The notes under the pieces are model-generated. The model was not told where the DNA came from. It saw nothing but the letters and a program-made list of their open reading frames with translations, and ran no database searches. From positions 1 to 32,449 of the forward strand of contig CAYXBQ010000032.1 in assembly GCA_964463375.1 (NCBI GenBank): DNA of 32,449 nt, read 5' to 3'. The DNA comes from UMGS1696 sp964463375. Its GTDB lineage: Bacteria > Bacillota > Clostridia > Oscillospirales > CAG-272. The position numbers and the translations under genes are program-made. Shown in pieces: positions 1 to 6,604 of this stretch (positions are counted from its first letter, which is position 1; each line of letters starts with the position of its first letter).

Positions 1-27
1 TATACCATATTTTTGCTTTCTTGTCAT
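1..27 (-). promoter_or_regulatory. Partial promoter reading out of the left edge
   Basis: On the minus strand ATGACA (22-27) is followed by a 17-base spacer ending in TATGG (5-21), then TATA, where the window stops. Spacer length and the TRTGN element match the other promoters here, so a minus-strand gene probably begins just left of the window. The last two bases of the -10 are not visible. Confidence 0.5.
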
Positions 28-100
28 CTCTTTTTTTCGTAAGCGATTGCCGTGGCAGGAGTTCACGTTTCGTTTACGTTTGTCGGGAGCATACGAAATA

Positions 101-142
101 AAGAAGTATACGCAGCATGGTACACGCAGGCGCATACTTCTT
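101..142 (-). terminator. Intrinsic terminator of metY
   Basis: AAGAAGTAT (101-109) and ATACTTCTT (134-142) form a 9-bp stem. On the minus strand it is followed by a T-rich run. It lies 14 bases past the metY stop and fits the end of that transcript. Confidence 0.75.
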
Positions 143-155
143 ATCCATAACTTAT

Positions 156-1442
156 TTACGCAAGGATCCCGGAAAAGCCCTTTTCCAGATCGGCTATGAT
201 GTCATCGATATGCTCCGTGCCGATGGAGAGACGGATGGTGTTCTGCCCAATGCCCTGTTCGGCAAGCTCCGTTGGGGTCAGCTGGCTGTGGGTGGTGGTG
301 GCGGGATGGATCACCAGGCTCTTTACGTCCGCTACGTTGGCAAGCAGGGAGAACAGCGTCAAATGGTCGATGAACCGGTGTGCCTCCTCCTTGCCGCCAC
401 GAATGTTGAAGGTGAAGATGGAGCCGCCGCCGTGGGGGAAGTACTTCCGGTACAGCCCATGCTCCGGATGGTCGGGCAGGGAAGGATGGTTGACCTTCTC
501 CACCAGCGGATGGTGCGAGAGATAGTCCACTACCTTCGCCGTGTTTTCTGCGTGCCGTTCCAGCCGCAGGGACAAGGTCTCAATGCCCTGCAGCAGGAGA
601 AATGCCGCAAAGGGAGAGATGGTAGCACCGGTGTCCCGCAGCAGCACCGCACGCACATAGGTCACAAAGGCGGCCGGTCCCGCAGCTTCGGTGAAGGTCA
701 CGCCGTGGTAGCTGGGGTTGGGAGCCGCAATGGCGGGGAATTTGCCGCTCTCTGCCCAGTCAAACTTGCCGGAATCCACCAAAATACCGCCCAAAGTCGT
801 GCCGTGACCGCCTAAGAACTTGGTGGCAGAATGGACCACAAGGTCGGCACCGTGCTCGATGGGACGGAGCAGATAGGGCGTGCCGAAGGTGTTGTCCACC
901 ACCAGCGGAATGCCGTGCCGATGCGCCAGTGCGGCCAGTGCATCGATGTCGGGAATGTCGCAGTTGGGGTTGCCCAGAGTCTCGATGTAAATGGCACGGG
1001 TGTTGTCCCGGATGGCGGCCTCTACCTCGGATAGATCGTGGATATTGACAAATGTAGCGGTGATGCCGAAGCCGGGGAGCGTGTGGGCAAGCAGATTGTA
1101 GCTGCCGCCGTAGATGGTCTTCTGCGCCACGAAATGACCGCCGTTCTGCCCCAGTGCCTGCAAGGTGTAGGTGATGGCCGCCGCACCGGATGCCGTAGCC
1201 AAAGCCGCCACGCCCCCTTCCAACGCCGCCACCCGCTTCTCCAACACCTCTTGGGTGGAGTTGGTGAGCCGCCCGTATATGTTGCCCCCTTCGGATAGGT
1301 TGAACCGGGCCTCGGCATGGGCGCAGTCGTGGAACACATAGGAGGTGGTGGCATAGATCGGCACCGCACGGGCATCGGTGGCGGGATCGGGATTTTCCTG
1401 CCCAACGTGGAGCTGCAATGTTTCGAATTTGTAAGTAGACAT
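156..1442 (-). CDS. metY: O-acetylhomoserine sulfhydrylase (MetY)
   Basis: A 428-aa PLP enzyme of the Cys/Met metabolism family. It is expected to join O-acetyl-homoserine and sulfide into homocysteine in the cytoplasm, leading to methionine. The N-terminus (FETLQLHVGQ, then PIYATTSYVF) and the PLP-lysine motif SATKFLGGHG, with Lys208, are typical of MetY, and the length is normal. I chose the ATG at 1442 because AAAGGAA precedes it; the frame stays open to 1586, but that upstream part is leader RNA holding the terminator. The gene is monocistronic between two terminators. It follows a Cys/Met-rich leader peptide and attenuator, so expression probably responds to charged sulfur-amino-acid tRNA. 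A cystathionine synthase or lyase relative is less likely, given the length and N-terminus. Confidence 0.92.
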   Translation of the reverse strand: MSTYKFETLQLHVGQENPDPATDARAVPIYATTSYVFHDCAHAEARFNLSEGGNIYGRLTNSTQEVLEKRVAALEGGVAALATASGAAAITYTLQALGQNGGHFVAQKTIYGGSYNLLAHTLPGFGITATFVNIHDLSEVEAAIRDNTRAIYIETLGNPNCDIPDIDALAALAHRHGIPLVVDNTFGTPYLLRPIEHGADLVVHSATKFLGGHGTTLGGILVDSGKFDWAESGKFPAIAAPNPSYHGVTFTEAAGPAAFVTYVRAVLLRDTGATISPFAAFLLLQGIETLSLRLERHAENTAKVVDYLSHHPLVEKVNHPSLPDHPEHGLYRKYFPHGGGSIFTFNIRGGKEEAHRFIDHLTLFSLLANVADVKSLVIHPATTTHSQLTPTELAEQGIGQNTIRLSIGTEHIDDIIADLEKGFSGILA

Positions 1443-1467
1443 GGTGTATATTTCCTTTCGAACAATA

Positions 1468-1514
1468 CAAATAAAATAGAAAACCGGGAGTCCTGCCTGT
1501 GCAGAAGCTCCCGG
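1468..1514 (-). terminator. Attenuator terminator in the metY leader
   Basis: On the minus strand CCGGGAG and CTCCCGG form a 7-bp stem, extended inside by CTGC/GCAG, followed by TTTTCTATTTT. It lies 31 bases after the leader-peptide stop and 25 bases before the metY start, so it can end transcription before the gene. An upstream segment (1566-1580, read as CAGGATCTCTTCCCG) can pair with its 5' arm and part of its loop through CAGGA:TTCTG, CT:AG and CCCG:CGGG, with a 3-base bulge. That is a plausible antiterminator found by eye, not by folding. Confidence 0.75.
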
Positions 1515-1545
1515 AAAAAATGGCTTATGGGTACCCAACGAAAGA

Positions 1546-1677
1546 TCAGATGGGGACAGACACAGCGGGAAGAGATCCTGCATCACAGGTATGACAAAAC
1601 AGGCACATGATGCACATGCACATCTCTCCCTTTGCGGTGGTGGTATGGATGCTGTTTCTGATTCTGCTGCTCTGCAT
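1546..1677 (-). CDS. Cys/Met-rich leader peptide of metY
   Basis: A 43-aa reading frame between the metY promoter and the attenuator terminator. AGGAAAGGAA stands 9 bases before its ATG. Residues 19-31 read MCMCIMCLFCHTC, giving five Cys and three Met in thirteen positions, far above chance. In classic leader-peptide attenuation such a run makes ribosomes stall when the charged tRNA is scarce, favouring an antiterminator. The last Cys codon (1585-1587) lies just upstream of the candidate antiterminator arm (1566-1580), as that model needs. The peptide itself probably has no function. I infer cysteine as the main signal, with methionine possible. It has no similarity I recognise to a named leader-peptide family. 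Confidence 0.78.
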   Translation of the reverse strand: MQSSRIRNSIHTTTAKGEMCMCIMCLFCHTCDAGSLPAVSVPI

Positions 1678-1744
1678 GAATAGCACTTCCTTTCCTGTGA
1701 TCTCTTTGGGATCCTGTGGAATCCCTATCACTTTTGTTGGAATT

Positions 1745-1773
1745 AGTATACCACAAAACTCCCACTTTGTCAA
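1745..1773 (-). promoter_or_regulatory. metY promoter
   Basis: TTGACA (1768-1773), a 17-base spacer ending TGTGG, and TATACT (1745-1750). This is a near-consensus sigma-A promoter with a TRTGN extension. Transcription should start near 1738, about 60 bases before the leader-peptide ATG. Confidence 0.88.
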
Positions 1774-1877
1774 TAGGAAAATGAAAAAAATTTTGCCGAT
1801 ACAGGAAGAATTTTTGCAAATGTAGAGGTGTGTGGAAATAGAAAAAAGTTTTTGCAAACAAGGATATGCCCCAAAAT

Positions 1878-1985
1878 GAGAATTGACGTGCAGCACCCAA
1901 CTATATTCGCCGTACAACGCACCCAAACGAGAATTGACGTTCAGCACCCAACTATATTCGCCGTACAGCGCACCCAAACGAGATT
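1878..1985. repeat. 51-bp tandem repeat
   Basis: Two nearly identical 51-bp units begin at 1878 and 1929, each starting GAGAATTGACGT and ending in CACCCAAAC. A third unit starts at 1980 but breaks down after a few bases. The two full units differ at about two positions, so the duplication is recent. The end word also occurs near the dispersed repeats at 24540 and 25745. Confidence 0.88.
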
Positions 1986-2274
1986 CGCCTTTTTCTGCAC
2001 CCAAACGAAATACACCGGCGACCGGCTCTATCACAAAACCAATGCCGAGCTTGACCGCTCCCCTACAAAGCCCAAACAAAGCGCAGCGCCGTGAGGTATA
2101 CCTCCTCTTTTCGCTGCTGTACACATCCCATAGCACCCCAACGTACCGAAGCCGTACGCCACCCGAACCAGATCGGCAACGCTTTCCCTGCACCCAACTA
2201 AATGTCAACGGACAATGCCCAAAAAGTTTTTGCACAGCTTTTTTCAAAAAGCGCGTCTCTCCACCCGAACGCCG

Positions 2275-2324
2275 AGGATTACTGGCGTAACCTCAGGATT
2301 ACTACCGTAACCTCAGGATTACTA
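2275..2324. repeat. 20-bp tandem repeat
   Basis: AGGATTACT recurs at 2275, 2295 and 2315 with a 20-bp period (unit AGGATTACT plus ACCGTAACCTC or a close variant). There are about two and a half copies, just upstream of the promoter of the HAD gene. Confidence 0.85.
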
Positions 2325-2366
2325 AAAGTCCCCCACACCAAAAGAAGAAATTTTTGCAAAAAAGGT

Positions 2367-2395
2367 TCCCAAACGGGGGAAAATGTGGTATACTA
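2367..2395 (+). promoter_or_regulatory. Promoter of the HAD-PHP-TIM-barrel operon
   Basis: TATACT (2390-2395) is preceded by TGTGG. A weak -35, TTCCCA (2367-2372), lies 17 bases upstream. The extended -10 probably makes up for the poor -35. Confidence 0.65.
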
Positions 2396-2433
2396 TGGGG
2401 GAAGAATTTGCAAAGACGGGAGAGAATGGACAT

Positions 2434-3159
2434 ATGATCAAAATGGTCATTTTTGATAAAGATGGGACACTGTTGGACTTTGATAGCTTTTGGGTCACGG
2501 TGGCTACATTGGCAGTGCAGGATATAGTGAAAGCACTGGAGGCGGACGAAGGACTGGTCACACCAATGCTGGAAGCCATGGGCGTGGAGAACGGCGTGAC
2601 CCGGGTGGATAGCGTCCTGTGCGGCGGCACCTACGAGCAAATGGGCGTGATCCTGTGGGAAACACTGACGAAACATGGGGTAGAATGCGACCGGGATGCC
2701 GTGGTGGAGATGACGGGACGGTTCTGCCATGACCACGTGGGAGACGGCGTCGTCGCACCTACCTGCGAGAATATCAAGCACGTGCTGGGGAGCCTGCTGG
2801 CAGACGGCCGCTCGCTGGCACTGGTAACAACCGATGGCCCCCGCATGACCCGCTATTGCCTGGAAAAGCTGGACATCGGCCCCTACTTCAACGCCATCTG
2901 CACCGACGACGGTATGTTCCCCCCTAAGCCCGATCCTATGTGTATCGAGGTGCTGTGCGAACAGTTTGGGTATACAAAGGATGAGGTGATCATGGTGGGC
3001 GATACCATGACCGACGTGACCTTCGCCAAAAACGGCGGCATCCGGGTCATTGCTCTCACCAAAACCGAGGAGGGCAGAGCCTACTTTGCCGGACAAGCCG
3101 ACGCCATCGTCACCGGGATCGATCAGATCCGGGATGTGCTCCGGCAGTGGGAGAAATAA
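2434..3159 (+). CDS. HAD-family phosphatase (phosphoglycolate phosphatase-like)
   Basis: A 241-aa soluble hydrolase of the haloacid dehalogenase superfamily, which removes phosphate from small molecules through an aspartyl intermediate. Motif I is VIFDKDGTLLDF, with nucleophile Asp8 and general acid Asp10. Motif II is LVTTDG, motif III includes the Lys of PPKPDP, and motif IV is VMVGDTMTD. The helical cap between motifs I and II suggests a Gph-like C1-cap enzyme. I chose the ATG at 2434 because GGGAG lies 11 bases before it; the ATG at 2443 is also possible. A PHP-domain protein follows after 12 bases, so the two are almost surely co-transcribed. The substrate cannot be read from the sequence; a sugar phosphate would fit the neighbours. 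Confidence 0.85.
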   Translation: MIKMVIFDKDGTLLDFDSFWVTVATLAVQDIVKALEADEGLVTPMLEAMGVENGVTRVDSVLCGGTYEQMGVILWETLTKHGVECDRDAVVEMTGRFCHDHVGDGVVAPTCENIKHVLGSLLADGRSLALVTTDGPRMTRYCLEKLDIGPYFNAICTDDGMFPPKPDPMCIEVLCEQFGYTKDEVIMVGDTMTDVTFAKNGGIRVIALTKTEEGRAYFAGQADAIVTGIDQIRDVLRQWEK

Positions 3160-3171
3160 AGGAGAATAACT

Positions 3172-3879
3172 ATGACTATCCATACAGACGAATACCAATA
3201 CAAATTAGAGCTGCACGCCCACACCAAGCCGGTGTCCGGGTGCAGTGACCTGCCGCCGGCAACACTGATCGAAATGCTCCACGACCATGGCTACCACGGC
3301 GTCGCCATCACCAACCATTTCGCCCACGATAACCGGTTCCAGAGTACAGCCGATCCGGTGGGGACCTACCTGGCAGACTACTACGCCGCCAAGGAAGCCG
3401 GCGAAAAATACGGCGTGCAGGTGTATCTGGGTGCCGAATATCGCTTCACGGAAAACAGCAACGATTACTTAGTCTTTGGCGTGGATGAAGCCTTTCTGCG
3501 GGAGACCGTGGGGCGGCTGGATATGGGCATCGATGCGTTCTATCGGGAATACCACAGTCCCGATCGCCTGATCCTACAGGCACACCCCTTCCGAGACGGG
3601 ATCACCCGTGCCAATCCGGCATCCCTGGATGGGATCGAGACCATGAATATGCACCCCAACCACAACTCCCGTGTGTCGGTGGCGTGCCGGTATGCCGTGG
3701 AGCAGCATTTCCCCATCGTGACCATGGGTACCGACCTGCACCACGTGGGGCACGAAGGCCTTTGCGCCACCCGCACCCGCACACTGCCTACCAACAATAG
3801 GGAGCTGGTATCCCTGCTGCGGAGCCGGGATTATCTCTTTGAGATCAGCGGCTGCATCGTGGCACCGGTGTTTGGCTGA
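3172..3879 (+). CDS. PHP-domain metal-dependent phosphoesterase
   Basis: A 235-aa protein of the PHP superfamily, which includes histidinol phosphatase and the exonuclease-like domain of DNA polymerase III. It shows the metal-binding signatures: HAH near residue 15 (LELHAHTKPVSG), ITNHF, the Glu of YLGAEYRF, QAHPFRDG, and MGTDLHHVGH near the end. GGAGAATAACT precedes the ATG. It is too short to be a polymerase and lacks the rest of HisK, so it is a stand-alone PHP phosphoesterase. It sits between a HAD phosphatase and a TIM-barrel isomerase-like gene, which suggests a role in phosphorylated sugar or nucleotide turnover. That role is inference. Confidence 0.85.
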   Translation: MTIHTDEYQYKLELHAHTKPVSGCSDLPPATLIEMLHDHGYHGVAITNHFAHDNRFQSTADPVGTYLADYYAAKEAGEKYGVQVYLGAEYRFTENSNDYLVFGVDEAFLRETVGRLDMGIDAFYREYHSPDRLILQAHPFRDGITRANPASLDGIETMNMHPNHNSRVSVACRYAVEQHFPIVTMGTDLHHVGHEGLCATRTRTLPTNNRELVSLLRSRDYLFEISGCIVAPVFG

Positions 3880-3916
3880 GTTTTTCCTGAAAATATAGCA
3901 AACGGAGGTACGACAT

Positions 3917-4759
3917 ATGTATAAGCAAAAGCTTTGTATGGGTCTGGGACCGGTGAAGGGTGTCCCGCCGGTGGAGCAGATCGAGCTGTATCATCGCACC
4001 GGCTTCGAGGGCTTCTTCTCCGATCGAGAGGGCTGTGCGGCATTCCGGAAAAAGGCGGACGAGCTGGGCATGCTCTACCAATCCATCCATGCGCCCTTTG
4101 GAAAGGCGGCGGACCTTTGGCGGGGCGGCGAGGCTGCCGAGGTGGCGGTGGCGGAACTGATCGACTGCTTAGAGAACTGCGCCCGGGTGGAGGTGCCCAT
4201 CATGGTGGCGCACACCTTCATTGGCTTCGAGGACCACGACCCCAACGAGATCGGTGTGGAAAACTATGGCAGAGTCTGCCGCCGTGCCAAGGAGCTGGGG
4301 GTGCAGGTGGCCTTTGAGAACACGGAAGGGGAAGAGTATTTGGCAGCAGTCATGACCCTGCGGCAGGAATACCCCGACACCGTGGGCTTTTGTTGGGACA
4401 CGGGACACGAGATGTGCTACAACCGGAGCCGGGATATGCTCGCCCTGTACGGAGACAGCCTGATCGCCACCCACCTGAACGACAACTTAGGCATCCGGGA
4501 CTTCGATGGCAAGATCACCTGGCACGACGATTTGCACCTGCTGCCCTTTGACGGTGTGGGCGACTGGGACGGCATCGCAGCCCGTCTGGCTGACCACGGC
4601 TTCGCAGGACCCCTGACCTTTGAGCTGAACATCGGCAGCAAGCCCAATCGGCACGAGAACGACAAATACATGGCGATGGAGCCGGAAGTGTACGTGGCAG
4701 AGGCCTACAACAGAGCCTGCCGTTTGGCAACACTGCTGTTGAAAAAGAAAAACGGCTAA
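3917..4759 (+). CDS. Sugar phosphate isomerase/epimerase-like TIM-barrel protein
   Basis: A 280-aa protein of the xylose-isomerase-like/AP-endonuclease-2 TIM-barrel family. It shows the beta-strand ends that hold metal ligands: QSIHAPFG, MVAHTF, VAFENTEG (Glu), GFCWDTGHEM (Asp and His), ATHLNDN (His) and LTFELN (Glu). Members isomerise or epimerise sugars or act on related polyols. ACGGAGGT precedes the ATG. It is the third gene of the operon, 37 bases after the PHP gene, and ends at a bidirectional terminator. The substrate is unknown. An endonuclease IV role is unlikely because the metal motifs read as the isomerase type and the neighbours are phosphatases. Confidence 0.83.
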   Translation: MYKQKLCMGLGPVKGVPPVEQIELYHRTGFEGFFSDREGCAAFRKKADELGMLYQSIHAPFGKAADLWRGGEAAEVAVAELIDCLENCARVEVPIMVAHTFIGFEDHDPNEIGVENYGRVCRRAKELGVQVAFENTEGEEYLAAVMTLRQEYPDTVGFCWDTGHEMCYNRSRDMLALYGDSLIATHLNDNLGIRDFDGKITWHDDLHLLPFDGVGDWDGIAARLADHGFAGPLTFELNIGSKPNRHENDKYMAMEPEVYVAEAYNRACRLATLLLKKKNG

Positions 4760-4783
4760 GCTAACATTCGCTGACCAAAACAA

Positions 4784-4807
4784 AAAAGCACCCGATGTGG
4801 TGCTTTT
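4784..4807. terminator. Bidirectional intrinsic terminator
   Basis: AAAAGCACC (4784-4792) and GGTGCTTTT (4799-4807) form a 9-bp stem with T-rich sequence on both strands. It lies between the convergent TIM-barrel gene and the thioesterase gene and can serve both. Confidence 0.88.
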
Positions 4808-4817
4808 CTCTTTACGA

Positions 4818-5330
4818 TCATTTTTCCTGGAATTCGATCCGCTTCATGTCCCGGTACTGGCGGCGGGTGATGGCCTCCTTGTATTCCCGCTTTTCTTCCT
4901 CTGTCTCCGGGATCACAGGGGGCACCGGCACCGGCTCTCCGTTTGCATCGATGGCAACGATCACCAGATGTGCCTTGTTGATCTCCGTGCGCTCGCCACT
5001 GAGATGCTCCACATAGGTGCGCACACAGACCTCCATGGAGGTGCGGCCGGCGTAGGTGATGTAGCCACGGAGGATCACGGTGTCGTTGGCGTAGGCGGGG
5101 GAGGTGAACTCTAGGGAATCCACAGCGGCGGTGGTCACGTTGCAGCCGCAATGCCGTCTTGCCGTCACGCAGGCCACCACATCGATCCACTCCATGAGCT
5201 GCCCGCCAAACAGCCGGTTGTAGCCGTTGATGGCGTTGTAGGTCAAAATTTGTACCTGTTCGGTGCGGGAGGCGGACACAGTGCGTCCCTCTGGGCGGTT
5301 TTCCGGCGGACAGAGATTGGTTTCGGGCAT
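4818..5330 (-). CDS. Acyl-CoA thioesterase, hotdog fold (BFIT/BACH type)
   Basis: A 170-aa cytosolic hydrolase expected to split acyl-CoA into fatty acid and CoA. The hotdog domain is complete: the central helix NRLFGGQLMEWIDVVA contains the Gln/Asp region typical of this family, followed by DSLEFTSPAYANDTVILRG and SMEVCVRTYVE. The C-terminal tail is charged and predicted helical (EEEKREYKEAITRR). I chose the ATG at 5330 because AAAGGA precedes it; the frame is open further upstream, but that part reads as AT-rich intergenic DNA. The gene diverges from fakB-fakA, which take up and phosphorylate fatty acids. A link through free fatty-acid recycling is therefore plausible. Confidence 0.85.
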   Translation of the reverse strand: MPETNLCPPENRPEGRTVSASRTEQVQILTYNAINGYNRLFGGQLMEWIDVVACVTARRHCGCNVTTAAVDSLEFTSPAYANDTVILRGYITYAGRTSMEVCVRTYVEHLSGERTEINKAHLVIVAIDANGEPVPVPPVIPETEEEKREYKEAITRRQYRDMKRIEFQEK

Positions 5331-5538
5331 ATATCGTATCCTTTCGTGCGGTTGGTATTTTGTACCATTATACCGTTCACATATGCATACACTGTGACAA
5401 AAGTGTGAATTTTTGTGTACATTGGCACTTTTCACGAAGTCGGTGGGGGATTTTTTTCGATTTTCTCTGGGGAAATGTGGTTTAAGTCTTGATTTTCCCG
5501 GAATTGTATGGTAAAATACAATGGAATAATAATGACAA
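5331..5538. other. AT-rich divergent intergenic region
   Basis: This part of the spacer between the thioesterase and fakB holds no gene that I can support. On the minus strand GGTATAAT (about 5366-5373) could be the -10 of the thioesterase promoter, but no good -35 stands 16-18 bases upstream. Confidence 0.5.
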
Positions 5539-5596
5539 GATAACGTTTGTTTGCGGACAACGTTTGTCAGAAGATAACGATTCCGGTGTGACAATA
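5539..5596. repeat. 17-bp-period GAYAACG repeat array, candidate operator
   Basis: GATAACG (5539), GACAACG (5556), GATAACG (5573) and GACAATA (5590) start exactly 17 bases apart. The first two copies extend to AACGTTTGT (5542-5550 and 5559-5567). The array runs into the fakB -10 (5600-5605) and covers the -35 position, so a bound regulator would affect transcription. The regulator is not identifiable. Confidence 0.65.
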
Positions 5597-5599
5597 GTA

Positions 5600-5605
5600 T
5601 ATAAT
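5600..5605 (+). promoter_or_regulatory. Likely -10 of the fakB promoter
   Basis: TATAAT (5600-5605) follows AATAGTA. No near-consensus -35 lies 17 bases upstream (about ACGATT), which is what an activator-dependent promoter would show. A start near 5612 rules out the upstream ATG at 5611 as a normal start and supports the ATG at 5692. Confidence 0.5.
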
Positions 5606-5691
5606 TACAAATGAATAGATATACTATATGGAAAAGATCGGGATCCACGGAAGTTCCGTACCAACATGAGAAAGGAACGCTACATTTTATT

Positions 5692-6579
5692 ATGTGTACC
5701 TATATTTTGAGCTGCTGCTCCACGGCTGACCTGTCGAAGGAACATTTTGAGAGCCGGGACATTCACTATATTTGCTTTCATTACACCATGGACGGTGTAG
5801 AATATCCGGACGACCTGGGACAGTCCATTCCCTTTGACCGGTTTTATGCCGCTATGGCAAACGGGTCGGACACCAAGACCTCGCAGGTCAGCGCCGGGGA
5901 ATATATGGCGTACTTCGAACCCTTTTTGGCCGCCGGCAAGGACATTTTGCACGTGTCCCTGTCCTCCGGCCTGTCCGGCACCCGTATGTCGGCAAAGGCG
6001 GCGGCAGATGAGCTGCTGAAAAAATATCCCGACCGGAAAATTTGCATCGTGGATTCCTTAGGTGCCTCCTCCGGCTACGGTCTGATCATGGACACGCTGG
6101 CAGACCTGCGAGACGGCGGCATGGACTACGAAACGATCTGCGCCTGGATCGAGGAGAACAAGCTGAAGCTGCACCATTGGTTCTTCTCCACGGACCTGTC
6201 CTTCTACGTCAAGGGCGGGCGCATCTCCAAAACGGCCGGTGCCATCGGTGGGCTGCTGGGCATTTGTCCCCTCTTGAACATGGACAACGCCGGGCACCTG
6301 ATCCCCCGGGAAAAGATCCGGCCGAAGAAAAAGGTGATCCGCCGCATTGTGGAGATGATGCAGGCACATGCTGCCGGTGGTGCAGACTACAGCGGCAAAT
6401 GCTACATTAGCCAGTCGGCGTGCTATGACGATGCCAGAGCCGTGGCCGATCTGGTGGAGCAGAGCTTCCCCAAGCTGAACGGCAAGGTGGAGATCAACAA
6501 CATCGGTACTACCATCGGTAGCCACACCGGCCCCGGTACTGTCGCCCTGTTCTTCTGGGGAGACGAACGGATAGATTAA
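5692..6579 (+). CDS. fakB: DegV family fatty-acid-binding protein (FakB)
   Basis: A 295-aa DegV/EDD-domain protein. FakB proteins bind one fatty acid and present its carboxyl group to the kinase FakA, giving acyl-phosphate for phospholipid synthesis. Family features are STADLS at the N-terminus, the segment TSQVSAGEY, HVSLSSGLSGTRMSA, SLGASSGYG, DLSFYVKGGRISK and the C-terminal NNIGTTIGSHTGPG, where the His and Gly lie near the ligand carboxylate. The length is normal. I chose the ATG at 5692; AAAGGA lies 16 bases upstream, which is far, and an upstream in-frame ATG at 5611 lies too close to the -10. fakA follows after 25 bases, which supports a two-gene operon. Confidence 0.87.
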   Translation: MCTYILSCCSTADLSKEHFESRDIHYICFHYTMDGVEYPDDLGQSIPFDRFYAAMANGSDTKTSQVSAGEYMAYFEPFLAAGKDILHVSLSSGLSGTRMSAKAAADELLKKYPDRKICIVDSLGASSGYGLIMDTLADLRDGGMDYETICAWIEENKLKLHHWFFSTDLSFYVKGGRISKTAGAIGGLLGICPLLNMDNAGHLIPREKIRPKKKVIRRIVEMMQAHAAGGADYSGKCYISQSACYDDARAVADLVEQSFPKLNGKVEINNIGTTIGSHTGPGTVALFFWGDERID

Positions 6580-6604
6580 AATTCGACTTCAAAAGGATAA
6601 TGCA

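Larger units (their letters stand above)
1774..2366. other. Gene-poor intergenic stretch rich in repeats
   Basis: I find no convincing gene. The stretch holds a 51-bp tandem repeat, several copies of the word CACCCAAACG or close variants (near 1920, 1971 and 2000), the palindrome GAGGTATACCTC (2093-2104) and a 20-bp tandem repeat. Frames stay open partly because the 51-bp unit is a multiple of three. Confidence 0.6.

Noticed and set aside
1468..1744. S-box (SAM) or T-box riboswitch in the metY leader
   Set aside because: I see no S-box core (GA motif, four-way junction) and no T-box sequence or specifier loop. The Cys-rich leader peptide explains the terminator better.
1546..2247. Long minus-strand frame (233 aa) over the repeat region and metY leader
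   Set aside because: Its middle is the translated 51-bp repeat, its composition is not protein-like, and the real metY promoter lies inside it. Only its last 43 residues, with their own ribosome-binding site, are kept as the leader peptide.
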